NCBI RefSeq assembly: GCF_023278565.1
Contig: NC_064677.1
Location: 1,922,001-1,986,000 of the forward strand
Source: Colletotrichum lupini
Lineage: Eukaryota > Ascomycota > Sordariomycetes > Glomerellales > Glomerellaceae
Direction of reading: 5' to 3'
Length of the DNA: 64,000 bases
Program-made: the position numbers and the translations under genes
Shown: piece by piece, positions 50,467-61,397 of the stretch
Layout: the number at the start of each line of letters is the position of its first letter
Numbering within the stretch: the stretch's first letter is position 1
The notes under the pieces: generated by a model
Database searches by the model: none
The model's input: the letters and a program-made list of their open reading frames with translations, nothing else
What the model was told of the DNA's origin: nothing

Positions 50467-52688
50467 TCAAGGCAGGACTTCCGAGGGATACGCCGCATCC
50501 ACGTCCGTTTCACCTCCCTGATCGTCTGCGAAGCGAACGCCACGCCGCTCGGGAAAAATGGTCTCTTCCATAAGACGCTCATCGTACTCAATATATCCCT
50601 CATCGTCATCGTACCCGTAGCCGTCTCCATCATCCTCATCGCCGTACTCCTCCTCTAGCCCCTCTTCTTCCTCTTCCTCCTCCTCCATGCCCTCATCAAG
50701 ACCAGGCACGGGTGCAAAAACCCGCCTCTTGGGCTCGTAATCGTCATCATTGAGGTAGTCAACGTCGTCCTCGCTTTCGTCCTCGTCAGTGTCTTCGGCA
50801 CCAGAGTCCTCTTTACGAGCAGCCTTGCGCCCCGCAGCGGCGGCGGCAGCAACGCCCCGCGGCCCGTTAGACTTAGTGACGCGGTACGCGGTGCCCTTGC
50901 GCTTCTTCTTGGGTTCCTTGAACCGGCGGCCGTACAGCACACGCTTCTCGGCGTCGGTGAGCTCGAGGTCCGGCAGCGGCACGTGAACGCTCGAGGAGCC
51001 CGGCGGCGGCGTCGTGTCGCGCACATCGTAGATGCCGGCAAAGTCGTCGTCCGTGAGCTTGCGCCCAAACTGGATCGCAATCATCTTGGTCTTCATGATG
51101 CCCTTGACCTTGGCCCACGTGCCCTGGTGGTACCAGCCACTATTGTAGATGTCCACCTCGGGACGCTGCGGTGCCGTTGCAAAGATGTTTGCAATCAGGG
51201 GATCCGTTATGTCGCAAATCTGCCAAACCTTGCCGTCGGTCCAGTACGACTTGCCGTCAAAGACGTGGGACTCGTGGTTGTCGCCCTGAGGCTGGCGCTG
51301 CTCGGTGCGCAGGCTGCGGATAGCATGCCATGTCTCACCAATGTGCCCAGCCTGGAGCTTGCGCATGTTGAAGATCATCGTCTGGTACGTCCTGAAGGAG
51401 GGATCGGTGCGCGGGTCGACGCCATACTTGATGATGGCATCGCGCCAGGGCCCGCCACGGAACTGGTAGCCGACGTAGCCGACGCAGCGCTTCATGACGT
51501 TGGCGTTGCGGACAACGGACCCGAGTTTGTTCATCAGGGACCGGCGCGTCCAAATGGGCCGCTCCTCCATCGCCTCCAGCATGCGGGCTATGCAGTACGT
51601 GACCTCCTCGTCAGAGCCGTCGTACGGTGTTTGCGGGCCTGGCGGAATGGGATACTGGTCTGCTTTGAGGAAGTAGCCGATGAGAGTCGGCAGCTGGGTG
51701 TTGATGAGCTGCGCCTGGCCTGTCTGGTCGAGCTCAGTGCGGACATAGGGGTTTTGGGAGTAGTTGTAGATGAAGGGAAGCGTCATTGGCGTCCACACGG
51801 GCGGCGGCACAATGTCGACGTTGGGCCCCTTGTCGACGCCGTCAATGAACTTGAAGTCCCTCATCTTGGTGACTGTGGCGTGTTAGATGCCATTCGGCCA
51901 GCGCTCGGACTCAACTTACTATCGCCAGGCATGACCTGGTTCATGAACCTCGAAATGAAGGGAGACTGCTCGAGGCCCCAATGGAAATCCGCCATGCCTG
52001 TCTCTTGTCAGTTGACGTAGATGAGTGGATGGGAATGTCCTCACCTCTGAAGCGGTGGGTATGCTTGATGACGCCGACGGCTTCCACGCTGTACCTGTCG
52101 ACGTTGTCTCGCATTTTCCGCCGCAGAAGCTTTGGATTGTCCAGCCTCGACCTGGAGTAAATGGGCTCGGCTCCTGGGCTGGCCCTGGGCACATCGCGCA
52201 TGTCGACTTCACCTTCCCACGGCCCATCCGACCCTCTCTTCCTTTTCCTGCCGGTCCGCTTCGGGACCATGACCTTCAAGACCACATTGTGGCTCGTAGC
52301 GCTGTGAGACATGATGGGTCTGCGGAAAGGGCTCTCTGGGTTGAGATAGAATGGGATTGTGTTGCGCTCACTGTCGAGGATCTGGCCTGGCGTCAGTATC
52401 GGATAGAGACTGTGACCCCGCGATACACACATTTTGGAAAGACGAGACGTTGCCAAAAGCCTTTTCTGTGCGATCCAGGTTCATGACAATCATGGGAATT
52501 TCGACGGCGCCCATGGTCCTCTTGGGGATCGGGAACCGGGGCGCCGAGTTGCTGTCTTTGGGTGGTGATGGGCCATGGTCTTTTGAGATATCGTCCTTAT
52601 TAACACCTTCGACGCCCTCGACGCCCTCGACGGCCTCGATGCCTTCTTTCGCCGTTCCATCATTGACTGGTTCGACCTGGGTGTCCAT
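50467..52688 (-). CDS. TFC1: TFIIIC subunit 5 (tau95/sfc1-like)
   Basis: Four exons on the minus strand: 52688-52431, 52381-52045, 51997-51920 and 51872-50467. The three introns are 47-49 bp, and the joins keep frame to give 692 residues. The protein is a subunit of the RNA polymerase III factor TFIIIC, which binds the A box of tRNA genes. Visible features: a short acidic N-terminus with an EGV repeat (near residues 20-30); the IPMIVMNLDR segment, which resembles the start of the tau95 dimerisation domain; and the conserved DNA-binding region beginning near residue 220 (WTPMTLPFIYNYSQNP, WTRRSLMNKL, GYQFRGGPWR). The latter is the most recognisable family signature. The C-terminus is strongly acidic, with an eight-Glu run near 620, as in yeast and fission yeast homologues. 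A CCAAT box lies 74 bp upstream. The first intron donor is GTGTGT, so its exact position is slightly uncertain. Confidence 0.88.
52611..52637. repeat. 9-bp in-frame minisatellite in TFC1 exon 1
   Basis: Three units of GACGCCCTC (the third with one change), encoding the EGV repeat on the minus strand; a length-variable site is possible. Confidence 0.8.
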
Positions 52689-55156
52689 AGCGACGGCTTA
52701 TTGTTGGTTTCTATCGACACACTTGGTTCGAGATTTAGTGGTGGCCAGTCGGGGCCAGATGATTGGCTGCTTCTGACTTGAAGCCGTGGAAGCGCGTGTA
52801 ATGGCAGATGTCTCAGCGGGAGCGCTTGGCGAGACTGAAATCCAGGCCGAATGCCGTTTTGGTCACCCCGTGGCTGGCACTGGAATTGTGATGCCGTCCC
52901 GAGCGACCGTGATGGATTTGATGCACGGTGCGAAGTGTAGCCCGTTCCGAATGGTCACTGCATTTCAGCGGGTGTTCTGGGCCGTATGAAGTCCCTGCAC
53001 TGTACAGCTCGCGCAACGGCAGGCGCGATGGAATCGACAAAAATTGTCGCGAAGTTTCCTCTCTGCCACACAGCAGGTAGGTAGATCCAGTGTGGCATCA
53101 CCGAAGACATCAGATGAATCACGGATTGAGGACGTAAAAGACACGCGACGATTCTCCCATCAGGAATCCCCATCAACTCTATTTACAGCGATGGAAAGTC
53201 TCACAGGAATGGAGACAGACGTATTCGCGTTTCAGATGCCTCAGCTGGCCCTTTTTTTCGTCCAATGTTGACCACTTGGAGAATTGTTCCCGAAGAACTG
53301 GGCGGCGGTTGTTTCTGAGGCAGCTTGGGCCCGTGGTGATGCGATGATGCCCACATGGCGCGGGATGCGTCCCAAGGAGAGGTTCCTGCAAGGGCTAGCA
53401 GGTGACTTGCAGCAGCAGCAGGAGCAGCAGCAGTGCCGGATCGTAGAGTGATGCCATCACAGTATGTCAGAGTGAAATGACACGGATCAAACGGAATGGG
53501 GACCCTTTTCTTCAGTTTCGCAGCGTGGCTTGGCAGTGTGCTGTCATGGCCTCTGTGTGCATTGTGATGTATTTGTGTGGAGATGGCCTGTGGGGGCCAA
53601 AGGGGTGCAGTGGTGCAGTGACCCGACCCGGACCCGTCAAAATGCTCCGGAATAACACTATGCCCGTCAGGAGAGATTGAGCTCCAGGGTCCAGCTTCCA
53701 CCCCGCCAATCACAGCTGCCAAAGTGTAAGAAGCAGTGACCCCGGCTGTCCAACCAGACGAGGGCAACTTATCTTACCTAATCCCTGAATCATCCGTGCT
53801 CAGCCACCAGTCTATGGCAGTCGGTGACAGTTGTCACTCACAGGAGGTACCAAAGTCCCTTTACTCCATCCGTTCTGCACAGCACCTGCGCCTGCACGCC
53901 TGCCGCTGTTGGCCTGCTAGGTACTTCGTGGTGCCCTGTTGTGATCCTCGCAGCGACTGTACAGACTGACCTGAGGTGCGTCTCCAGTTCAACAGCCCAA
54001 AACCCACCTGTGGTGCGGCGTGCCCACCCAATTCCTGCGCAGTAGGTGCGATTGCAGTCTGTCCAGTTGGGTTGATGATGCAGGCGAGGAGCACCAGACC
54101 ACACCTTCCACTGCCCACTGCCACTGCCACTGCCATTGCCTCGACCTCCACTCGTCAACCTCATCCGTCCCCTCTTACAACAACAGCACCCGGGTATATG
54201 CCGACTACGTGCCTCTCTGGAATCCCAATGCGCATCTTCAACACCACTTCTCCTTCTTCCAAACCCATTCTGTCATTGACCGACTGTCGAACTTGCCTTA
54301 TCTGAACCTTTCTTATCCAACCCCCAACTCCCGCGTCAACAGCGCCTCCTACTGTCAACAGTGTCAACAGTGTCAAGGCCTGTTCCTGGCTGGCTGCCGC
54401 CGCACCACTGGGGCCGTCTCCAGCTGTCCAGACTCCCAAAGCACCGCTCTCTCTACCTTAATATTTGCACCGCCGCTAGCACGTTAGGGGAGGTCGGCTT
54501 TCTGGTCCCGCGTCGTCGTCTCACACTTCACACCTGGGCCCCGCAAACAACTTCAGCTTTACCGACGATCCAGAGATTCCACCCCCCATCTACCTTCAAC
54601 CTCTCGCGTCTGGCTCTCTTCTTTCGCTGCCCGATCGCCCATACCTCTTTTCTTCATCTGCCAACCTTTGATGCGTCGTTACCTTGTCGCAACTCACCCG
54701 CCAATTCTCGACTCTAGCTTCCACCCCCTGCTCTTCGCATCCAGAAGCGACGCTTTCCTGACAACCCAACCCTAGCACTCGCCGAGCAACAGCGACAGCG
54801 ACAAGCGACAGCAACGCACTCCTTTCATCACCTTGACATCGATCTGCCGACGCGCTGGCTACCGCCTGAACACCCACCGCGCCCACGCATAGCCCTTCAT
54901 TCTATTGCGCAGCTCGCCGTCCGGGCCGTCTACCAATCCGCCCGCATCGCCTGCCCACATTCGACGACACCCGGCCGATATTGAACCCCCTGCAGCAGCA
55001 GCACCACCTGCACCTCGACCGTCCGCCCTGCGCTCCTCCATATCCCGAATCGTTGTTGGACCTGCGTCCATTGCGGTTTACAGTCTCTAGTTGCAGCTTT
55101 CGAGTCGGCGAGTCTGTCGCCTCACGGAGAGAGGGAACACTACAGTGACGTCCACA
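52689..55156. promoter_or_regulatory. Divergent promoter region, TFIIIC and PP2A B56 genes
   Basis: 2.47 kb between two divergent starts. A minus-strand CCAAT box (52762-52766) serves TFC1. From about 53980 to 55156 the + strand is C/T-rich with CACC and CCACTG runs, as expected for the long leader of the B56 gene. A 9-bp tandem (TGTCAACAG) lies at 54353-54376 and a CAG-rich run near 53409-53433. No coding frame is convincing. Confidence 0.5.
54353..54376. repeat. (TGTCAACAG)n tandem repeat
   Basis: About 2.7 nine-base units in the leader region of the B56 gene. Confidence 0.8.
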
Positions 55157-57521
55157 ATGAAGCGCTTCAGCCAGAGGGTGGTGAGTTGTCTCCGTTCATA
55201 CCCGTTGCCCCTGAAGCCCAATCCCGCTGCTGAACACGATATTGACAACCCAGCATGCTCAGCTCTCGCGCGGCAAAGACCCCAATAAGCCTAAGAAGAA
55301 CAAGGACGCCAAAGATGGCACCGCATCCCCCGGCGGTGCTGGCTCAGGCAGAGATGCCAACCAGTCACCCAACCCGACGCCCTCGTCCTCCACCACGAAC
55401 CTCGCCGATGCCCGCAACAAGCCCCTGCCTCCTAACAACGCCGGCGGAGAGCACGGCACCGCGAACCAGCCCTCTCCATTGAGCAACCAGCAAGGTGCCG
55501 ACCGCTTCAGCTCTGCGGGTGCTGCCCAAGGTGCTAACGGGGCAGGTTCTCCAGGCCGTCATGGAACTTTGCCGCCTACCGTCATCATCAGCCCCAGTGC
55601 TCCGGTAAGCTTGTGGCCTTCGTCCTGTTCATGATACTCTTGATCCCTGACACTTTCTCCCAGCACGTCCCACCTCCCGGTGCCGCAGAGACCATGCCGC
55701 ACGATCTCGCGCCCCCCAAGGCCGGCACCAAGTCGCTCATGTTCGATCGCCTCCACCAGACTCCCAAGGACGTCCCCGAGGGTCTCAGGACACCCAAGCG
55801 ACAGCACTCTTCACGATTCGACATCTCTGCTCACCGCGAGCTCGAGAAGCTCCCCGGCTTCCACGAGGTGCCCCCTAACCGCCGCCAGGAGCTGTTTATG
55901 CAAAAGATTGACCAGTGCAACGTCATCTTTGACTTTAACGATGCCAGCGGTGACATGAAGTCCAAGGAGATCAAGCGATTGGCGCTCCACGAGCTGCTCG
56001 ACTACGTTGCTAACAACCGCCAAGTCATTACGGAACCCATGTACCCCAGAGTCGTCGAGATGTTCGCCAAGAACCTCTTCCGCCCTATCCCCCCGCCGAT
56101 GAACCCCCAGGGCGAAGCGTTCGATCCCGAGGAAGACGAGCCCGTCCTGGAGGTTGCATGGCCCCATATCCAGGTCGTCTACGAGTTCTTCCTCCGATTC
56201 ATCGAGAGCCAAGACTTCAATACCAACATTGCCAAAGCCTACATTGACCACAGCTTCGTCCTCCAGCTGCTGGAGCTCTTCGACTCCGAGGACCCGCGCG
56301 AGAGGGACTTCCTCAAGACGACCCTGCACCGAATCTACGGCAAATTCCTCAACCTCCGCTCCTTTATCCGCCGCTCCATCAACAACGTCTTTTTCCAGTT
56401 CACATACGAAACGGAACGATTCAACGGTATCGCCGAGCTTTTGGAGATTCTGGGTTCCATTATCAACGGATTCGCCCTGCCGCTGAAGGAGGAGCACAAG
56501 ACCTTCTTGACAAGGGTGCTGATACCATTGCACAAAGTCAAGAGTCTGAGCATGTACCACCCGCAGCTGGCATACTGCATTGTCCAGTTCCTCGAAAAGG
56601 ACGCGTCGCTGACGGAAGAGGTGAGTCGTCTTGTGTTTCTGTCGGTGACTGAGCTAACGTGTACAGGTCGTGCTCGGCCTCTTGCGATACTGGCCCAAGG
56701 TCAACAGCACAAAAGAGGTTATGTTCCTTAACGAGGTCGAAGACATCTTCGAAGTTATGGATCCAGCCGAATTTGCCAAGGTCCAGGAGCCTCTGTTCCA
56801 CCAGCTCGCCAAGTCTGTAGCCAGCCCTCACTTCCAGGTCGCAGAGCGAGCGCTCTACTTTTGGAACAACGAGTACTTTTGCAACCTGGTCAGCGACAAC
56901 GTCGAGATTATCCTGCCCATCATGTTTGCGCCGCTCTATGAGAATTCAAAGGGCCACTGGAACCGGTGAGTACGGACGCTCCCTATACTCGAGACCCGCT
57001 AACCTCTGACAGCACCATCCACGGCATGGTGTACAACGCCATGAAGCTGTTCATGGAGATTAACCCCCAACTATTCGATGACTGCTCTCACGACTACACC
57101 GAGCAACAGAACAGCGCCGCGGCCAGAGAAGCCTTGCGCGAGAGGAAATGGGCTTCCATCACAGACCAGGCCGAGCAAAGACGATCAGCAAACGGCGCAC
57201 CGACCGCGGGTAGAGCCCACGCTGGATCCCTTTCCCGCGTCGACGAGGTTGACGGCACCGAAGACAACCAGAAGCGTCTAGATTCTCTTAATCTGCAGGA
57301 TGGAGATCGCAGGGATCGTCGGCAAGAGCAACAAGACTCGGTATGATCAGCCCACACCATGATTTACGCTTGTCCCTTGCTCATGTTTGGCGTGCCTTTG
57401 CGCTGCCTTCTGTTCGACTTATTGCGTGCCCCACGCCCCACTGGACGATGATTAACATGTCGGATTCTAGGACGCGGAAGAGAACGGCGAAGTCAAGGCC
57501 GAGGCGGACGAGGAGTCATGA
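55157..57521 (+). CDS. PP2A regulatory subunit B56 (RTS1/ParA-like)
   Basis: Six exons: 55157-55180, 55254-55604, 55664-56620, 56667-56965, 57013-57340 and 57471-57521; 669 residues. The first exon is only 24 bp (MKRFSQRV). B56 subunits target protein phosphatase 2A to substrates bearing LxxIxE motifs and act at kinetochores and in septation in fungi. A basic, Pro/Ser-rich disordered N-terminus (1-170) precedes the helical-repeat B56 domain (about 175-600). It contains family hallmarks such as the [17 protein letters not shown] stretch, [16 protein letters not shown], and [11 protein letters not shown] near the end. A charged tail follows. The last intron (57341-57470, 130 bp) leads to a 17-codon acidic exon; if it is retained, translation ends two codons after the donor. 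B56 assignment is firm; the tail structure is less sure. Confidence 0.93.
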
Positions 57522-58249
57522 CGGGGGACCGACATCACTGATTGACATGCCTTCAACCGGTTGAGGGGTGACTTTTTAAAAGGGGAAACTCATGCATGAG
57601 TTGTATGCTGGAGGGAATGATTCAGAGGATCACCCAGGAAACGACTTTGGTGCGGAGAGGAAAGAAAGGTTTCCGTGCGCTAGGGATGGGGCCTCGCAGC
57701 CCCCGGAAACATAACTTAATTTTCATGATGTCACTTCTTTTGTTTTCTCTTTTTCTTTTCGCGTGGAATACGACTCGACTCGAGATCGAGTTGCCCCCGC
57801 CCGCCGTTTTTGGGGTGACAGAGATTTGGTGTGAGGGGGTTGCGAAAAGAAAAACGTTGTGTTAGGAGCGTTGGGAGAAAGGGGACGGAAAGCACAAGAA
57901 GGCGTGGATGGACGAGAAAGATGGGATTGGCGTACAAAGGACGCAATCCAGGGAGGGAAGACGATGATTTTCCTCTTCTTCTGCGCGAGCTTTATTGCTC
58001 CGCGAGGAATCGAGGGAATCGCGATGGTTCTTTTACCTCCTTGGTTTCTGTCTTGGACGATGAATGAGTACTGGCGTGTGATTCCGCCACAATTCTAGAC
58101 TTGGGTAACAAAAAACGGCTTACGCAGAACTATTTTTGAGAGTTTGCTCGCGGTGGCACCGTGTTCATGTTTGATGGCGTGTATTTGTTTTGGTTGCTAA
58201 TCTACAGGTTCTTCTTCTCTCCGATCTCCTCTTTGATCTCAAGACGACG
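57522..58249. other. Convergent 3' intergenic spacer
   Basis: 728 bp between two converging stops. Contains T-rich and A-rich runs suitable for both 3' UTRs; no coding frame is convincing. Confidence 0.55.
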
Positions 58250-60172
58250 TCACCACCCGCCTCTGCCGCGATCAGAGCCTCCGCCTCGTCTCCCGCGTCC
58301 ACGGTACCCGCCGCCATTGCCTCGTCCGTACTGCTGATAATTATTATACTGCTGCTGCTGCTGTGGAGGAGGAGGAGGAGCTGCCCACCCGCCCATGTGC
58401 GGTGGCGGAACCCCTGGGCCCGGCGGCGGAGGAGCCCAGCCGTGTGAAGGAGGGGGGCCGCCCAGGTGAGGCGGTGGTGGTGGTGGCGGCGGCGGCCATT
58501 GGCCCTGATAGCCTTGCGGAGGCGGTGGCGGCGGATGGAAGTGGCCGAACCCGCCTGCCGCCTGTGATAGTGGCGGGGGGTACGGCGGGAAGGCTTGGAC
58601 TTGTGAGGAGTTGTAGCTTGAGGGAGGGGGCGGCGGCGGCTGCTGCTGTTGCTGTCCCCAGCCGGCGGTGTGACTTCCCGTCCCAGGGTCTGGGGGGTTG
58701 TGGTGGCGATCGCGGTCGGGTGGTGGCAGTGGTGACCTGCTGGCATTGCCGCGGCCCCTATCTCTATCTCGGTCTCTTGCTGGGCCACGATCGCGCGACG
58801 TTGATCCTGATCTGTACCGAGCACGCGACCTCGACCTAGATCTTGACCTCGACCTCGACCTGCTGTAGTCTCTCGAATCGTAGCGGTTGCCACGCGCAGG
58901 GCTGCGCCGACGATCCCGGCTCCGACTGCGACTACGGCTAGGCGTCCGCGAGTCCGGCGATACTCTGCGTCGTTTAAAGGCCGGCGGAGAGTCGCTCCTG
59001 CTGGATCTGCTACGGGAGGAGCTTCGAGAACGGCTCCTGGAGTCGGACCGCCCACGGCCGCGATCGGTTGCCCCCCCCTTCGTCTTCTTCCTCCGCTGCT
59101 TCATCTTCTCGCAGAACCTGCGGGACCACCCGTAGTACGTCTCCCCGTCGACGACCTCGCCCGTGATCTCGTCGAGAACGATCCGCTCACCCATCTCGCT
59201 GAGGCCTGTGTGCTGCTGCTGCTGATCATCTCGCGGGCCCACGCCTGGGTTGTAGAGCCTTTCGACGTCCGCGAGCAAGTCCTTTACCGCCTTGGCGAGG
59301 GCCTTGTCCGCGGGTCCCGGGGCGAGCTGCAGCGGCTTGATCATGTCTGGGTTCATGGCCTTTGTCGAGTTGGGCGTGAGATGCGGCAGCCAATTCGCGG
59401 CTGGGAGGTCGAACCAGGGCGTGTTGGGGTCGCCATGGATCGAGGGAATCATGTAGGGCGCATCTTTGGCGGGCTTCGAGCCGAGATTCGACCCCGTCTG
59501 GCCCTGTTCTCCCTTGGCTACCTTGCCGCCGTGGGGAGCTTCTTTGATGGTCTCGCGGAGGTCGTCGATGACGGTCGCCGACAAGTACTCTTGCTTCTCC
59601 CACAGTGCCAGCAGATCCTCGAGCTTCTTTGCCTGTTTGGGGCAGTTTAGAAACTTGGCAGCGCCGTGGAGTAGGGGCGTCAGGCTGGCCTCTAGGGCGG
59701 TCGCGAAGCGCGCATCCCGATCGCGCACGGCGACGTGGTAGAGAACGTCGTTGATGAGGCAGAGAATGTGCAGACGCTTCCTTCGCGTCGAGGGCTTCGT
59801 CTTGCCATCATCGGGAAACGAATTGGAGAGGGCGGCCAGGTATTTGCCGACGGCGCTGACGCGCGCCGGCGAGGGGACCAGGTTCTTGAGGATCCAGCGC
59901 TTGCATTTCTAGAGGCGGCGGGAGTTTAGTCGACCTTGCAACCACAGAGGAGCGCACACAGAGATGTGTAGAGATAGAGAGAGAACAGCGGCAATAGTAG
60001 AGGCCGCTGGAGGGCGTCAAACCTGAACGTTGGCCGGCGAGCACTGGTGTATCGCGTCGTGGAGGAGGGTGTGAAAGCTCTCGATCTCGGGCCTGGTGAG
60101 CGAGACGGGTTCTTTGCGGAAGAGGATGGCGCTGAAGGAGGCCTTGGCTATCGCTAGCTCAGGGTTCGCCAT
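58250..60172 (-). CDS. CID-domain RNA-processing protein with RS and RGG tails
   Basis: Two exons, 60172-60023 and 59908-58250, with a 114-bp intron (GTTTGA donor, CTAG acceptor) and phase-0 join; 602 residues. The first about 155 residues read as a CID (RNA polymerase II CTD-interacting) helical domain, with KCKRWILKNL and LHILCLINDVLYH near residues 51-105. A conserved segment near 310-330 (DEITGEVVDGETYYGWSRRF) precedes an Arg/Ser-rich region (about 335-440). Next come a long proline-rich tract with poly-Pro runs (about 450-560) and a Gly/Arg-rich RGG-like end. This order resembles CHERP/SR-related splicing factors and fungal CID proteins. Role in co-transcriptional RNA processing is inferred from domains. 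The same strand carries the next gene 667 bp upstream. Confidence 0.82.
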
Positions 60173-60839
60173 TGTGACCCGGTCGCATGCCTGCTGGGTG
60201 GATTAGATCTGGGAGAGTAGGCGTTGGGCAAAGAGGTGAGGTTTAAGTGGGATGTCGAGGTCGAGCTAGAGCTGGAGCAAAAGGACGTGCCGCCACAAGC
60301 TGCGACGGCCGCGACAGCTGGGTACTTAGGGCCAAAGTGGCTTAGCTCGGATTGAGGCTGGAGGTCGGAATTGGGGGTTTCTGCGGCATCTTCCGGAAGG
60401 ACCCATCTGCCCAGTGCGAACAGCGGCCTGTGTCTTAGCGGTTTGCGCCGATCGGCCCTCGTGCTTGAAGTCGACAAAGATTGAGGTATTGGCCTTGAGG
60501 CAATTGACATGCTTTGCCGATACAGAACGGCCAGCCGTAGGCTAATGATAGAGACTCATTGATTGATGGAGGCACTGATGTCGAGAGTGGTGCATTGCGT
60601 GGGTTCACCAACGGAGACGAAGCATGCTCCAGGTGTAATGAATCATTGACAAGCTCCCAAATCATATACTGCTTTTCAAGTCACCAACGCGAAGCCCGAC
60701 AAACGCAAGAAACAGGGCGCAAAAAATCGGTCATCGTTTCTTCGTGTCGTCCTCAATGATACAATGTACAGCCAGAACCGGCCGAGCAAACAATTATACT
60801 ACACGAGCTCTGGGTCCATCCACCGCCTTGGTCCAGTGA
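60173..60839. other. Intergenic spacer, promoter of the CID gene
   Basis: 667 bp between the CID gene start and the stop of the upstream small gene, both on the minus strand. Only small frames; no motif stands out. Confidence 0.5.
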
Positions 60840-61397
60840 CTATGAGAACCGATCCCCCTTTGGACTCTTGAACGGCGTACTACTTTCGTATTTGCTCTTC
60901 TCCGTCACTCTCTGCGCTTCGGTCGCCGGGGCGTGGCGGGTCGGGGCGGGATCGGAGCTGGACTCCTGGCTAGGGGAGCCGGCGGTATCGGTGCGCGCAG
61001 CCCCGGCCATGGCGGACGCGGAGCCGGGCTGGGAGGGAACGTTGTCGCCGTACTCAAGAGACTGGACCATCGCCTTCTTCTGGCGCTGCTCCTCGAAGCG
61101 GGCGGCACGATCGGCGTTGATGCTCTGCTTGGCAAAGTAGTAGGCAGCTCCGCCGGCTGACACGGAAGTTGGTTAGCTACGCGACGCAAAAGGGCTCAGG
61201 ACAACATACCTGCGCAGAGGGAGCCCCATCCGAGCCTGCGAGACGAAAGAGTGTCAGTGTTGTTGATTGATGAGAGCGGTTTGCGACCAGGACGACGAGT
61301 CAAGCCTACCAGAATGATTTGACCTAGGATTAGGCTTGATGTCAGCCAAGAACTTGAAACCATGTGCGACGGCCGGGGAGGAACTTACGGTGTTCAT
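60840..61397 (-). CDS. Small DUF4748-like protein encoded by micro-exons
   Basis: Four exons on the minus strand: 61397-61389 (9 bp), 61323-61310 (14 bp), 61235-61210 (26 bp) and 61156-60840. Introns are 65, 74 and 53 bp with GT...AG ends. The joined frame is 121 codons. The three micro-exons supply a short N-terminus, MNTVKSFWRLGWGSLCAA, which runs into GGAAYYFAKQSINADR in the last exon. That pattern (a short hydrophobic Gly/Trp-rich segment followed by YYFAK and INADRAAR) matches my recollection of small fungal DUF4748-type proteins, probably single-span membrane proteins of unknown function. The rest is charged and disordered, ending KSPKGDRFS. Start and junctions are chosen because they give one uninterrupted frame with a conserved-looking N-terminus. 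No function is assigned. Confidence 0.72.

Noticed and set aside
50983..52020. 345-codon + strand frame opposite TFC1
   Set aside because: Antisense shadow crossing TFC1 introns and exons; no motif.
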